Of a stretch of 64,000 nucleotides of DNA, positions 1 to 12,289 are shown piece by piece; the first letter of the stretch is position 1; each line of letters begins with the position of its first letter. The stretch comes from Ryuthela nishihirai (lineage: Eukaryota > Arthropoda > Arachnida > Araneae > Heptathelidae). The position numbers were made by a program, and so were the translations under genes. Under the pieces are notes generated by a model. The model had not been told where the DNA came from and did not search any database. It saw only the letters and a list, made by a program, of their open reading frames with translations. The stretch covers positions 2,439,680-2,503,679 of the forward strand of contig JAWZYU010000055.1 in NCBI GenBank assembly GCA_038380435.1, in the 5' to 3' direction.

Positions 1-216
1 AAGCCATGGCCCCGTGTGCGGGAGAGCCATACCCTGTGCACGTTAAAGAACACGCTGGATGGCCTTGACAGGAGGCTACCATCTGTCTCCCAACAGCTGT
101 TCCAGTGGGTCCCCTCCCCCAACCTTCTCTGAGCCTTCGGGGTCCATGTGACCTGGCCATTTAGCCCATGGTGTGCAAAAAAGTGCCGCTCAGAGGTAAA
201 ACAACCCAACCCATAG
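1..216 (+). mobile_element. SINE-A copy, cut by the window start
   Basis: This is the 3' part of SINE-A, the commonest repeat in the window. It runs from the middle of the body to the tail GAGGTAAAACAACCCAACCC. The head lies outside the window. Identity was assigned by matching full copies such as 20024-20412. Confidence 0.9.
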
Positions 217-878
217 AGAATTAAATAACTTTAATTTTAAATTAATCATAAATATCTAAAATCAAACTTAAGAGAAAGGGGCCGGCAAATTCTTATAATT
301 TACTCTGGGTAGTAGATATCTAAATTCAGTCAGGACAGCAAAATAGATAGTGCTGGGCCTGATTGAAGGTAAAGACTGCAATCAAATTTTCTAAATCTCA
401 ATGTTTTAAAGTATTATGGAAGTATGAATATTTTACAATAGCAATGCTAGTCATATAAATTCATGTCTAGCAAAAGTGTACATTTCTGAAGTTTGTGTAA
501 ACTTCTAAATTTCAATATTTATGAATTTCATATATTTCTTATGATAAGCATTGTTTCTTTAAATATTCCAGCTTCAATAATTCCATACTTGTGATGTCAA
601 TTTCTAATTTTCACTTTTTAAATTCTAGTGAGTTAGAAAAAATATCCCATTTTCATAATATGATGCATTTTTTTTTTAAAGAAAATTAGATTTGAGTAAG
701 ACATCTCCAGTGACAATTTTCAGTAAAAAAGCTTATTTTCAAAACTGGAGAGCTTTGAATGTAACTTTCCATTAAAATAACACACCTGAATTCTTTTGGT
801 AGTATAGCACTCTTTTTTTATCTCATTTTCCATTGCAAACTGCCTATGTATTCAAATAATTATATCTCTGTGTTACAG
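217..878. other. AT-rich intron, nothing recognised
   Basis: This is AT-rich sequence upstream of the TMEM8-like exon, with homopolymer runs. It ends in a pyrimidine-containing tract and the acceptor TGTTACAG at 871-878. I see no coding signal in either strand. Confidence 0.5.
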
Positions 879-1086
879 ATGTGCCACTGTTATCATCAAC
901 ACAGCTGCTATCCAAGGAAACGGATTTGGCTGCGTCTGGTTCCAGGTTTGCTGTTGGTGGGAGGTGATCTGGTACTGTTTGCTGTGTTTCAGAACCGTCA
1001 CAACTATGTCTATGTGCACAGTGCTCAACATGGCTGCCTTGCCTTGGCCATTATCTGCCTTTTACCTGATAGGAGGCCACCTAAAG
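879..1086 (+). CDS. TMEM8: TMEM8/PGAP6-family membrane protein, internal exon
   Basis: The exon runs from an acceptor (TGTTACAG before 879) to a donor (CTAAAG|GTAGGC at 1086/1087). It has 208 bases: 69 codons plus one base. The translation contains a Cys-Tyr-Pro-Arg stretch, a hydrophobic segment (LVPGLLLVGGDLVLFAVF), then NYVYVHSAQH and a second hydrophobic segment ending in LLPDRRPPK. This order (CYP, TM helix, N-Y-x-Y-x-HS-x-x-H, TM helix, LLP) is what I know from the C-terminal end of vertebrate TMEM8A/B proteins, in the CREST superfamily of membrane hydrolase-like proteins. The family's usual HS-x-WH reads HSAQH here, so both histidines are kept and the Trp is replaced. PGAP6/TMEM8A is a GPI-anchor phospholipase; the activity of this arthropod copy is inference. 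The gene is partial: upstream exons lie outside the window and the next exon is probably at 17484. The frame could open further upstream, but the acceptor gives the better boundary. Confidence 0.72.
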
Positions 1087-1840
1087 GTAGGCAGGAAGCC
1101 ATCAACACATGTAGCTACATCCGTGTGGAAGAGTTAAGTGATATTAGCCATCCCATAGAATGTGGAGTCTACCAGCACTTGTTACCCCCTTCCCCATGAA
1201 TACAATGCTATTCACACAAAACATTCCATTATATCAAAAATAATGGGTTGACACATAGTGTAAGTTCTACCAATTAAGATAACTGACATCAGTACAGTTG
1301 TATATTTTCATCCAATGTGCCCACTGCAATCAAGAAGCCAGTGATAATGGTTTCTCATATAGCAAAAAAATTAATTTAACAACATTGGGAATCAATATTA
1401 AAATTCATGAGTCTGCCATAATGCTGGTATTGGTCGCATTTTTTGGGGTCATTATAAAAGAATACACATATTTTTAAGTTATACATTTTATTAAATAATT
1501 AAGTAACGAGAGTTATGTGTCCAAAATTCTTTGTTATGACAGTGTAGAGTTAGTATCAAGTTATATTTAAATATTAGATTTCCAAATCACTGGGTTGGTA
1601 GAGGTCAACCAACCTTGTGGCTCAGATGTCCCAATTTGACACAACTTTTTTTTAGAATACATTAAAAATGATATTTATTCCAAAAGCATTCCTAATTTAC
1701 TGCAATGAAAGGAAATAATCTTTGCAGCCATGGGCATCCGCAGAAAATTTTCTGGGGGGGGGGGGGGGGGCAAAGCTTGGAAACAAATAATTACATCAAT
1801 AAATTTTTATTTAATTAATAATTTTTTAGGTTTTTTTTAG
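1087..1840. other. AT-rich intron with a 17-base G run
   Basis: This is intronic sequence after the TMEM8-like exon. The only notable feature is the run of 17 G at 1754-1770. No coding or repeat family was recognised. Confidence 0.5.
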
Positions 1841-2121
1841 TTGGGTTGTTTTACCTCTGAGCGGCACTTTTTTGCACACCATGGGCTAAATGGCCAGGTC
1901 ACATGGACCCCGAAGGCTCAGAGAAGGTTGGGGGAGGGGACCCACTGGAATAGCTGTTGGGAGACAGATGGTAGCCTCCAGTCAAGGCCATCCAGCATGT
2001 TCTTTAATGTGCACAGGGTATGGCTCTCCCGCACACGGGGCCACGGCTTAACGTCCCATCCAACGGACGGCGGCCTTTCCAAGCCCATCGGTGTCCCCTA
2101 CTGACTGTGGGCAGGACGGGA
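1841..2121 (-). mobile_element. SINE-A, head-truncated
   Basis: The copy reads from the tail TTGGGTTGTTTTACCTCTGA into the body and stops at GGGCAGGACGGGAATT. The whole tRNA-like head is missing. It is one of six copies cut in the same short interval, just after the head. Confidence 0.88.
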
Positions 2122-3439
2122 ATTTTTTTTTTTTAGTAGATTATAGAATACAGTATTGCATCAATACAAAAACACACACATAATGTATATAAATTAATTA
2201 TGTTTAAATTGTTACAATTAGAATTTGTGGAATTTTTACTCTATCCCGGGGATAAGTGCCCCATTTGCCCCCCTCTGCAGACACACATGTTTGCAGCTGT
2301 TGCATTGCACCTGACATGCTGAGAATGGACGAAAGTTGAATATCATACCAAAAATGGTACCCATATTGAAGAAAAATGGTACCCATATTGAACACAATAT
2401 GAAACTTTGAGTTTCTTTACATTTTATACACACAATTACTTTTGTTGCTTAATTATTGAACAGAATATAGCACTTTAAAATATGGGTATTCTTTTATAAT
2501 AACCCTGTGTGTAACAGAAATCCATAGCAATAACTAATTATCTTACAGGTTGGCTGAACTAGGAAACCAAATTTACACAGACTTATAAGGTACAATTTAT
2601 AATTAACACTATAAGACAAATGCATTGGATAATTCATAAAATATCAGCAAATCCTTAGAAATCGTTACAAATTGTCACTGCTTGTTCAAAAAGCAGGTTC
2701 ATTACTGACTGGTTTGTTGAAAAATAGAAAAAAAAGTTAGTTATATTTGTAAATTATGTATTTTTCGATGAAAAAAACATAATTTACTAAGAACACTAAC
2801 TTTAACATTATATCAACCTTTTCAATAGTTTAGCATTAATAATTTAATACCTCATCTATAATTAGGATCATCTCTATCTCATCTATAATCTATCCTAAGG
2901 ATACTAATTACAGGATTTCATGTTATCAATTCATGATACTTTTTAACAATCACCATTATTGCAATCATAGATAACTTATTAATAGCAAATTTATTCCAAA
3001 TTCCCATATATCTGATTAGAAGTATTACCTGCAATATGCAACAGAAAATCTATCTCACTGCAAATATATTATCATCCTAGTACATATTTAAATAAATCTG
3101 ATCTTCATTATGCTTATCAAGCTGTGTGCCTTCTTAGCCATTTGCAATAATGAGTCGTCTTGGAAGTAAACAAAAGGTTACAAATGAGCTGAGTCCAGAG
3201 AACAGAAGATGCAGTTTAATGGTGTATCCAGGAAATAAAAAAGGAGAGAAAAGTAATTTTTTTAGCATATCATTTTTAGCTTCGAAGTGATAAACTGGTT
3301 TTCATGGGGTAGGAGGCAACTTCAGGATATTGACAGAAATTAGTATATTTATACAATATATAATTCTGAATGGGCAGGTGAATGAACGAACGAACGAACA
3401 AAGGGTGTCCACAGTGGCAAAAATGTTTGGTTCCCTGAA
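2122..3439. other. AT-rich intron, nothing recognised
   Basis: This is low-complexity AT-rich sequence. It holds a short tandem repeat around 2345-2395 (two copies of AAAATGGTACCCATATTGAA). No coding signal was found. Confidence 0.45.
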
Positions 3440-3450
3440 ATTCTGCAGGT

Positions 3451-3811
3451 TTGGTTGTTTTACCTCTGAGCAGCACTTTTTTGCACACAGTAACTAAATG
3501 GCCAGGTCACAAGGGCTCAGAGAAGGTTGGGGGAGGGGAACCACTGGAACAGCTGTTGGGAGACAAATGGTAGCCACCCATCAAGTGTATTCTTTAACTT
3601 GTACAGAGTATGGCTTTCCCACATGCACCACGGCTTGACATCCCACCTGACGGACAGCAGCTTTTCCAAGCCCATCAGTGTCCCCTACTGACCGTGGGCA
3701 GGGTGGGGAGTTTTGCAGAGATAAATCTCAACATTGAACCAGCTTGGACTCGAACCTCGGAACTGCAGATTACGAGCCTGGCACGCTACCTACTGACCAT
3801 CCTCACCCCTA
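3451..3811 (-). mobile_element. SINE-A, near full length
   Basis: Tail is at the left and tRNA-like head at the right. It is flanked by an 11-base target duplication ATTCTGCAGGT (3440-3450 and 3812-3822). It has several small deletions relative to other copies, so it is somewhat older. Confidence 0.88.
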
Positions 3812-4069
3812 ATTCTGCAGGTACTTGACTGATTGGCACCAAATTTGGTGTGCTGGTGCAACTTATGTCTAGCTGTTGAGGCCCTTTGAGTGTCTAAAAT
3901 TTCTATTGGCTCTACTATTTCCTATCTTATGAATGCTGTAAATAGTATATTTATGATGGGAAAAGCTATGAATGGAGTACTACATTGTCAATTGCAAAAG
4001 TCTTCAATCAACATATATTTTGCAACAAACTTTCATTGGGATTTAACTAATTAATCAATATTTTATGAT

Positions 4070-4457
4070 GGGGCGGGGGTGGCTCAGTCGGTAGCGCGCC
4101 AGGCTCGTAATCTGCAGTTCCCAGGTTCGAGTCCCAGCTGGGTCAGCGTTGAGATTTTTCTCCGCAAAATTCCCCACCCCCTTCCCACGGTCAGTAGGGG
4201 ACACCAATGGGCTTAGAAAGGCTGTCGTCCGTTGGATGGGACGTTAAGTCGTGGTCCCGTATGCGGGAGAGCCATACCCTGTGCACGTTAAAGAACACAC
4301 TGGATGGCCTTGACGGGAGGCTACCATCTGTCTCCCTAAAGCTGTTCCAGTGGGTCTCCTCCCCCAACCTTCTCTGAGCCTTCGGGGTCCATGTGACCTG
4401 GCCATTTAGCCCATGGTGTGCAAAAAAGTGCTGCTCAGAGGTAAAACAACCCAACCC
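4070..4457 (+). mobile_element. SINE-A, full length with target duplication
   Basis: It begins GGGGCGGGGGTGGCTCAGTCGG (shown only to mark the head) and ends AAAACAACCCAACCC, 388 bases in all. The target duplication is AATATTTTATGAT (4057-4069 and 4458-4470). A-box and B-box promoter motifs are both present. Confidence 0.93.
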
Positions 4458-4849
4458 AATATTTTATGATAACACATTTTAATAACTACCAAGTTTTTGC
4501 AATAATTCAATATATTCTACTCTTATTATACTTTGATTTATGTCACCTATAGAACTTCCCACTAATGAAAACCACTTCACTGCAACATGAAACTATTTAA
4601 CAAATAGTTTGGTAGAATATTCACTGAAAATAGTTAGTCAAGTTACTGATGCAGTTGGTGTTTTCCTAATTATTAGCTGTATGTATTCACAAAACAGAGT
4701 TTATATGCATTTGCGACAGAGATAACCAATCGCACACCCTCCAGAGATTTAAATTGAAACCACCACAGGTCAAGTGATCACTGTCAACCAATGAAATACC
4801 ACCATACCAGTAGCATTGAAAAGTGGATGTCTTAAATAGAAGTCTGGAT

Positions 4850-5090
4850 TTTACCTCTGGGCAGAAATTCCTTGCATTGGACAGCTAAGAGACAGATGAA
4901 AGCTTCTGAAGGCTATCCTGAATACTCTTTAACATATGTTGAACATGATTTAATGCCACATCTGAGAAATGACAGCTTTTCCAAGCTCATCAGTGTCTCT
5001 TTCTCACTGAAGGCAGAATGGAAGTTAGCAGAGAGAATCAACATGATAGTTGGACCTGGAACATCTGACAAACTGAGCCAAGTCCCACCC
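4850..5090 (-). mobile_element. Old, decayed SINE-A
   Basis: Blocks of SINE-A remain recognisable: TTTTACCTCTGGGCAG near 4850, TTCTTTAAC-like, GCTTTTCCAAGC, and a degenerate head at the right. Divergence is much greater than in neighbouring copies. Confidence 0.65.
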
Positions 5091-5110
5091 ATTAAATAGA
5101 TAAACGAGTT

Positions 5111-5757
5111 TTGGGTTGTCTTACCTCCAAGCATTTCCCCGCCCTGCCCACGGTCAGTAGGGGACACTGATGGGCTTGGAAAGGCTGCCGTCCGTCGGAT
5201 GGGCCGTTAAGCCGTGGCCCCGTGTGCAGGAGAGCCATACCCTGTGCACGTTAAAGAACACGCTAAATGGCCTTGATGGGGGGCTACCATCTGTTTCCCA
5301 ACAGCTGTTCCAATGGGTCCGCTCCCCCAACCTTCTCTGAGCCTTCAGGGTCCATGTGACCTGGCCATTTAGCCCATGGTGTGCAAAAAAGTGCCACTCA
5401 GAGGTAAAACAATCCAATCCAACCTCCGAGCAGTACTTTTTTGCAAACAATGGGCTAAATGGCCAGGTCAAAAGGACCCCGAGGGCTCAGAGAAGGGGGA
5501 GGGACTACTGGACAGCTGTTAGGAGACAGATGGGGAGCCTTCTGTCAAGGGTAATTCAGCTCCGTGGCACACAGAGCCACAGATTAATGTCCCATCAGAC
5601 AGACAGAAGCCTTTCCAAGCCTGTCAGTGTATCCTACTGATCAAAAGCAGGGTGGAGAGTTTTGCAGAGATAAATCTCAATGCTGGCCTAGGCGGGACTA
5701 GAACCTGGGAATTGCAAATTATGAACCTGGAGTGCTATCAACTGAGCCACCCCTGTC
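5111..5757 (-). mobile_element. SINE-A interrupted by a second SINE-A
   Basis: The tail piece is at 5111-5133 and the rest at 5422-5757, ending in a degenerate tRNA-like head. The gap is filled by the + strand copy 5134-5421. The outer copy is the older and more diverged of the two. Confidence 0.8.
5134..5421 (+). mobile_element. SINE-A, head-truncated, nested in another SINE-A
   Basis: It starts inside TTCCCCGCCCTGCCC, directly after the missing tRNA-like head, and ends AAAACAATCCAATCCA. The target duplication is ACCTCC(A/G)AGCA, lying within the tail of the outer copy (5123-5133 and 5422-5432). Confidence 0.85.
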
Positions 5758-6967
5758 CTAGAAGAAATAGTCTATTCATTTTAATGAATTTCTCATACAC
5801 AAATTCATTAAATCTGAAAAGAACATTTGAACAAAAATTTAAAGAAAAAAAAACTTGTACAAAGTTTTATAAATTATTGGAAATTGATGTAGGAAACAAA
5901 AACTTTAGCAAGAGACAAAGCCACCGTTTGAAAGTATTTAAATTGAACACTGGCAGCACACAATTGAAATTAAAAGAAATGAAAACTGATTAAGTTTAAA
6001 CTTATATATATATTTTTTTTTTCTTATTGCTATCTTTTAAGGCAATCTTCCAAATAGCCGAAACTACTTCTAACGTTTCCAAGTTATTGCACAAATTAAA
6101 TATTCTGATGCTAAGAAATTTACGTGCCGCTTGATGTATAACATATACTCAAATGTTCTAAGCACAATATTTTACTAGTTCCTGATTCAGTGTCAGACAC
6201 TGGATTTTGTTAGCTAAGCTCAATAGAAGAAACAGTTTTACCATACAGATATTCTTATAAATTTCTAGAAAACTGCTTTAAAAGCTAATCTCAATATTCA
6301 TAGCATAAAAAATTAGTAACTAGTTTTATACATTATACTGAATATATCAACAGATAGATAAATTTTGCTTCCATTGATATTACAAAAAAATTTCCATTGA
6401 TATACACAAAAACAATGTGATAAACTGTGCAATTTTTCCCACTTTTTTGCATATGAAAGCATTTTTTTACAGAATTCTACTAAAATAAAAATTGGGAAAA
6501 AAATCTTAATTACATTTTACATTTTAAAGCTCCAATTTTCATGGATTTCCGCTAACTTTTATAGTCCAATTAAGAGTTGTCCTTTGCATATCTTGAAACT
6601 GGTTTCTTATGAACATTTTGTGTACAAAGGATGTAAAATAATGTACAAGATAAAATATAAAATAAAAATGCACTGCAAGCTTTAAATAAAGAAATAACTC
6701 TCGTATAAACTGTAAAATATTTACTACTCGCATAAAATCATCTTTAAAATTTAGTTACATTTTATTGTGAAACTAGTTGATTGACTGACAACATATTTCC
6801 AAAGCAGTGTTCCTTGTTGTTGAGTGCTATATATATATGCTGTTAGAGTGTCCATGAAGTCACAATTGCATAAATCAATAAATATTTTGCGTAAAAAATT
6901 TAGACGACATACAAGACTTGAATCTGCATCTCTCCAGAAACATGCCAGAGTATTCTACCATTGAACT
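5758..6967. other. AT-rich intron, nothing recognised
   Basis: This is AT-rich sequence with short open frames of biased composition (Lys, Asn, Ile, Phe) that look random. No repeat family seen elsewhere in the window was recognised. Confidence 0.45.
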
Positions 6968-6979
6968 CTGTCTTTTTTC

Positions 6980-7363
6980 GGGGCGGCAGTGGCTCAGTTG
7001 GTAGCGCACCAGGCTCGTAATCTGTAGTTCCCAGGTTCGAGTCCCAGCTGGGTCAGCGTTGAGATTTATCTGCGCAAAATTCCCCGCCCTGCCCACAGTC
7101 AGTAGGGGACACCGATGGGCTTGGAAAGGCTGCCGTCCGTCGGATGGGACGTTAAGCCATGGCCCCGTGTGTGGGAGAGCCATACCCTGTGCACGTTAAA
7201 GAACACGCTGGATGGCCTTGACGGGAGGTTACCATCTGTCTCCCAACAGCTGTTCCAGTGGGTCCCCTCCCCCAACCTTCTCTGAGTCTTCGGGGTCCAT
7301 GTGACCTGGCCATTTAGCCCATGGTGTGCAAAAAAGTGCCGCTCAGAGGTAAAACAAACCAAA
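6980..7363 (+). mobile_element. SINE-A, full length with target duplication
   Basis: Head GGGGCGGCAGTGGCTCAG, tail AAAACAAACCAAA. The target duplication is CTGTCTTTTTTC (6968-6979 and 7364-7375). Confidence 0.92.
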
Positions 7364-7697
7364 CTGTCTTTTTTCTGCTAATTTAAGACTAAACTCTTCA
7401 CCAAGATTTTCGAGCCAACTGTTGGCACCATCTATGATCTCGGGTGGCAACTATTACATTTTATATTGCACTGAGTAAGATGGAAATAAATAATAAAGAC
7501 TCATCACGCTATTTAGCATTATGTATGCGTATATGTCGGTGAAATTTTTTCCACAAAATATTTATTGATTTATCAACATCAAAAAGTGAACAGAATTGAA
7601 TGCTGATTCAGGTCGCTTTAACATGCAGACTCGTATCTCTGAATACAATGGTAGTGTTTAGCACCTCTGTCTTGCAAAATGACTTACAGTATAAGTT

Positions 7698-8105
7698 AGC
7701 TTCAACTGTTTTCCTCCGAGTGGCACTTTTCTTGCACACAACATCCATTGTAAAGACATGAAAGCCTCCCACCAAGGCCATCTAGCATGTTCTTTAACGT
7801 ACACAGGGCCATGGTTTAATGTCCCATCCAAGAGACAGCAAGCTTTCCAAGACACTTGCTGTCCCCTACTATTTATATTAAAATTTATTCATTTTCCCCT
7901 ACCGACCAAGGGCAGGATGGGAGGGTTTTTCAGCATGGAGAATTTGAAGGTATGGAGTTTTGAGAAGATAAATCACACTCTTCCCAGGAACTGGGAAGAA
8001 TACTCTTCCTGACAGGAATAAACACTCTTCCCAGGAGCAAATCGAACCTAGGAACTGCAGATTACAAGCCTGGCATGCTACAGACTGAGCCACCCCTACC
8101 CCAAG
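7698..8105 (-). mobile_element. Old SINE-A with internal insertion
   Basis: This is a diverged copy, from TTTTCCTCCGAGTGGCAC at the left to a degenerate head (ACTGAGCCACCCC) at the right. Short extra sequences sit near 7872-7895 and 7940-8030. The target duplication AGTATAAGTT is still readable (7688-7697 and 8106-8115). Confidence 0.8.
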
Positions 8106-8576
8106 AGTATAAGTTGTGTGAATTATATATTGTAACATAAAGCCTGGAAATGCCAATTTTTCAGTGATGAAGGCATAAATGTTTTCTAATCTATACTTTA
8201 TACAGTTGTTATTGATGATTGACAATGTGAAATATATTGCTAATAGTTATTTACAGAGTCTATAAATGTGTGTTCTTAAAATATACCTATGTCATCTGAA
8301 TGACAGCATATGTGGCAGTGTGCTTGATTACGTAAGATTTATCACCTATCAAACACATCAAAATACAGCCATTGCTTAAAAAAAGTGACTAGACATTTTT
8401 TTATGTTTCATTGGTGATAAATTTAATAAGTTCATGCACAAAGGTTGCTATATATATATGCTCATACACCAGACATCATGACTGACTTTTATAGGCACAG
8501 ATTCATGAACCCTGTGAATAGCCACTAGTAATCATCAATGGCAACTATACGATGTTTATAGCCTTAACTGGCATAG

Positions 8577-9075
8577 TGTTAGAAAGCTAGCTACTATTTC
8601 TGCAGGGCAAACTTTGTGTGTTAGCTGTATCTGAGGCAGTGGTGCACCCAGAGGGGGGGGGGGAGGAAGAGGCCCTGGCACCCCCAAAGAAAAGAAAAAA
8701 CACTAGAAAATTTTCCAAAAATCTTTTCCTAATTTAAATTCATTTTTTATATTTATGTTGTGTCATGTCTTCTATTTCTATACTACTTATGAATTAGCGT
8801 CATATGAGGTGGGAATACCCTATAGCTTTCGGGAATCACGGCCGTTGTGAACACAAGGCGAATGAAGTAGTGTTCGGGCGAACAAGGCAGGCGTTACTTC
8901 GTTTGCCCAAGCCAGGCCAGCACCCCCCACCCCACCCCCAAGATTAAATCCTGAGTGCGCCACTGATCCTGAGGTATAGTGGTCAGCAGTAACTTCGGTC
9001 TTAGTAAGGCATGTCCTTGTATGAGAAGGCTTGTAAATGCTAGGATTCTTCTCTATTTTATGTGTTGCAAATGAA
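8577..9075 (+). repeat. Unclassified repeat family D, copy 1
   Basis: The blocks GCTAGCTACTATTTCTGCAG, ACTTTGTGTGTTAGCT, GGTCAGCAGTAACTTCGGTC and ATGTCCTTGTATGAGA recur in the same order at 14694-14868 and 24958-25125. In this copy the unit is split by a MITE at 8637-8965. The family has no coding capacity that I can see. Confidence 0.65.
8637..8965. mobile_element. hAT-like MITE inside repeat D
   Basis: Terminal inverted repeats CAGTGGTGCACCCAG and, at the right end, the complement of CAGTGGCGCACTCAG. The likely 8-base target duplication is imperfect (ATCTGAGG and ATCCTGAGG). Repeat D copy 2 (14694-14868) serves as the empty site. The CAG start and 8-base duplication are typical of the hAT superfamily. 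The interior is GC-richer than its surroundings and has no transposase. Confidence 0.68.
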
Positions 9076-10488
9076 ATGTATTAATTATAAAGCACCTTTA
9101 TTCCTGAAAGAATCAATGTCAGCTCAATATAAAATATTTAATTGCTAGGCTGCAACATATAACTTAAAGTTTTAAGTCAGCTTGCATGACAAAGGGTGGT
9201 GTTAAAGACTGCCACGGTATTCAGATATATAAAACCACGTGTTAAAGCAACCTCGGAATCAAAACTATAACATATGTACAACACATTGTTGCTTTGGTAT
9301 ATATCATTAGCATTAAGTGCATTTTAATTGTGAAACTATCTGGTTTTAGTGATGGATTTATGTGACTAGTAAACATTTTACAATGCGTAGTTATTTCTTG
9401 ATTAAGATTCTAATGTTTGTGTTGTAAAATATAGCCTCAGTAATTCAGAAAAATTCTTTGTGCAACAAAAACTACAAGAAAATGAATAAATTTAATATAA
9501 ATAGTCAAATTAAACTCATTTCTTCACTACTTTCATTTCAAAATAATAAAGTCCTTATTACATGAACACAATACAAATACTTGTGAAAATGTTTGAGAGG
9601 TTGCATCACAAATATTTAAAACATGGAGAGTTCAGTGTAAAACACATTTGTACACAACTGTGTTAGATCATAATTTAAATGCATTAGTACAAATCTTCAC
9701 AGATAAGATTTCAGTCTCATCACAGTAAGATATATCTCTGACATTTTAGTAATATTTTAAATTAATATTTTTTATGAAATTTTATTCTCCTTCCCATTGC
9801 GAACCATTTACAATTACCTGCATTTTGAGGGCATTCAGCTATCACATCATTTTATGTGGCATCTCACTATTTTAATAAAAAAATAAATAAATACCTCCTC
9901 GAGCAGCTGCTTGCCACGGAGGTTTGACAAGAGCCTGCTAGTTTAATACGCCATACTAAACACACGCTTGAATAAATTATTTTCATATTAATTTTTAGGT
10001 TGAGTTCATTTTAAAGTAGAACAAAATGCAATGTCTATTTTCCTTGGAATTTTCATACAGTATCTTTTGCAATTTCTTAAACGGTTTTTCTAGCATTTGC
10101 ATGAATACCAGAATGTAAATCTGCTACTAACCAATACATAGTTGAATTCAAACTTAATTAACTGTTAGAAGTTTAAGGTCCTAGAAGTGTAGAATATACG
10201 AAAAGAAATTTAGAAAAATGTAAAATGGATTTGTTACAGCCTGTGCAGCAAGAAATGAAATTCAAATGTGACTGAGAATTTTATGTTTAATTTTCTCTTA
10301 TCTCTGAATCAAGTTAGGACCACATTTCCTTTTCCACTTTTCGCTTAATTTGAAATTTTATTAACAAAAAAGAATAACTGTTCTGCAAAGCTATGGAAGG
10401 TCTAAAAACAACATGGAAAATGTGTCTCAGTACTTTTCAAAACTAATTGCGAGACTGAATTTCCTTTCCATGGGCACAAATGATGGAT
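9076..10488. other. AT-rich intron with one SINE-B fragment
   Basis: This is mostly featureless AT-rich sequence. Apart from the SINE-B fragment listed at 9886-9950, I recognise nothing. Confidence 0.45.
9886..9950 (-). mobile_element. SINE-B 3' fragment
   Basis: The block CTCGAGCAGCTGCTTGCCAC followed by GAGGTTTGACAAGAGCCTG matches the 3' end of SINE-B (compare 37251-37421). The tRNA-like head is absent. Confidence 0.75.
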
Positions 10489-10501
10489 CCAATATATGGG
10501 C

Positions 10502-10889
10502 TTGGGTTGGGTTGTTTTACCTCTGAGCGGCACTTTTTTGCACACCATGGGCTAAATGGCCAGGTCACATGGACCCCGAAGGCTCAGAGAAGGTTGGGGG
10601 AGGGGACCCACTGGAACAGCTGTTGGGAGACAGATGGTAGCCTCCCGTCAAGGCCATCCAGCGTGTTCTTTAACGTGCACAGGGTATGGCTCTCCTGCAT
10701 ACGGGCTCACAGCTTAACGTCCCATCCGATGGATGGTGGCCATTCCAAGCCCATTGGTGTCCCCTACTGACCATGGGCAGGGCGGGGAATTTTGCGGAGA
10801 TAAATTTCAATGCTGACCCAGCTGGGACTCAAACCTGGGAACTACAGATTACGAGCCTGGCGCGCTACCAACTGAGCCACCCCTGCCCC
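10502..10889 (-). mobile_element. SINE-A, full length with target duplication
   Basis: A complete copy of 388 bases, flanked by AATATATGGGC (10491-10501 and 10890-10900). It sits only 50 bases upstream of a LINE insertion, but the two duplications are independent. Confidence 0.92.
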
Positions 10890-10940
10890 AATATATGGGC
10901 ACAACAGATGATATACACCTATTCAGTCCCCTTAAACCAC

Positions 10941-12289
10941 TCCGCCTGTACCGTGCACTTGTCCGATCGAAACTGGACTACGGATCCCAGGTGTACGACT
11001 CAGCACAGGATTCGGTGGTGAAGGTGCTGGACCCCCTCCATCATCAGGCCCTCCGTGTTTGCACGGGAGCCTTCCGCACTTCACCGGTCCAGAGTCTTTA
11101 CGTTGAGACCGACGAACCATCTTTATCTCTTCGCTGTCAGCAGTTGTCCCTACAATATGCTTCTAAATTGCGATCCCTGCCAGGCCATCCCACTTGGGAC
11201 TGCGTTTTCAGTCCGAAGTGGGAACTACTTTACACTAATCGGCCGACTGCCATTCGTCCTTTCGGTTTGCGTGTCCGAGGTTACCTGCGAGACATCAACA
11301 CCAGTCTCGATAGCATTGCACAGTCGACAGCTGAGCCACTACCACCTTGGCTCGCTGTTTCCCCTTCCTGCGATTTCTCCCTGTGCAGGACCGGGAAGGC
11401 CTTTACACCCGACTGTGTGTACCGGCAACTCTTTGCCAGCCATCGTGCTGAGCACCCGGACTTCTTGCCTGTCTTTACAGATGGCTCGAAGTCCGGCACT
11501 TCGGTGGGATCAGCCATGGTCTGCTGTGATGTAATCATTGCAGACCAGATCCCACTGCAGTGTTCCATCTTCACTGCAGAGTTGCACGCTATCAGCCTCG
11601 CCTTGGACCACGTGGCGACTAAGCATCATCGTCGGTGTGTGCTTTACACCGACTCGCTTAGCTCGCTACAAGCTTTGATCTCGGTGAGGCATCGTCCTCA
11701 CCCAGTTCTTACTAAGATCCGCCAGCAGCTACATCGTCTGGCAGCCACCACCACCATCCATTTCTGTTGGGTGCCCGGTCACGTCGGAATCAGGGGCAAT
11801 GATTTGGCAGATTCTGCTGCTAGGTCAGCCACGCCCCTGTCCGACTCTCCGTTGCCGGTTCCCTATCTGGATTTCCGGCAGCGTTTTACCATCGAGCTCC
11901 GGGCACAGTGGCAGAGATCTTGGTCAGAACAGCTTACGAACAAGCTCTTTGAGATCAAACCTATCATCAAACCATGGCAGTCTTGTTACCGCAGGAATCG
12001 CAAGGAGGAAGTTGTACTTGCTCGGCTCCGCTTAGGTCACTCGTTTATTACTCATTCGTTTCTTTTAAGGGCGGACGACGTACCTAAGTGCGAGTTTTGT
12101 GACACCATTTTTACTATTAAACATATTTTAATCGAATGTCCGTGTTTTAATTTCGAACGTCAATGTTATTTTAGCTTTCATAATTTTATGTCCGAGCCTC
12201 TTACACTCGGACATCTTTTATCTGATCATTGCATTTTATCTCCAGTTTTTAACTTTTTGAAATATTGTGGATATTTTAAACGAATTTGA
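10941..12289 (+). CDS. LINE ORF2 C-terminal part: RNase H and Cys/His motif
   Basis: The open frame covers about 449 codons and ends at 12289. Its real start is lost by 5' truncation; the methionine at 10895 belongs to flanking DNA. The first part (LRLYRALVRSKLDYGSQVY) is the thumb region after the RT palm in I/Jockey-type LINEs. The RNase H domain follows, with FTDGSKS (first Asp), TAELHAI (Glu), LYTDSLSS (second Asp) and WVPGHVGIRGNDLADSAA (His and last Asp). All four acidic residues are present. Near the C-terminus is CEFC...HILIEC, the CCHC-like motif of these proteins. No stop or frameshift breaks the frame. RT palm and endonuclease are missing, so the copy cannot move by itself. Confidence 0.88.

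Noticed and set aside
2204..2433. Two overlapping - strand frames rich in aromatic residues
   Set aside because: They lie over a small tandem repeat (TGGTACCCATATTGAA) in AT-rich DNA, with no motif and no splice context.
5652..5993. 113-codon + strand frame
   Set aside because: The first part is the antisense head of a SINE-A and the rest is low-complexity Lys/Asn-rich sequence.
10895..10940. Methionine start and first 15 codons of the long LINE frame
   Set aside because: These bases are upstream of the LINE insertion (before and within its target duplication), so they are flanking DNA read in frame by chance.
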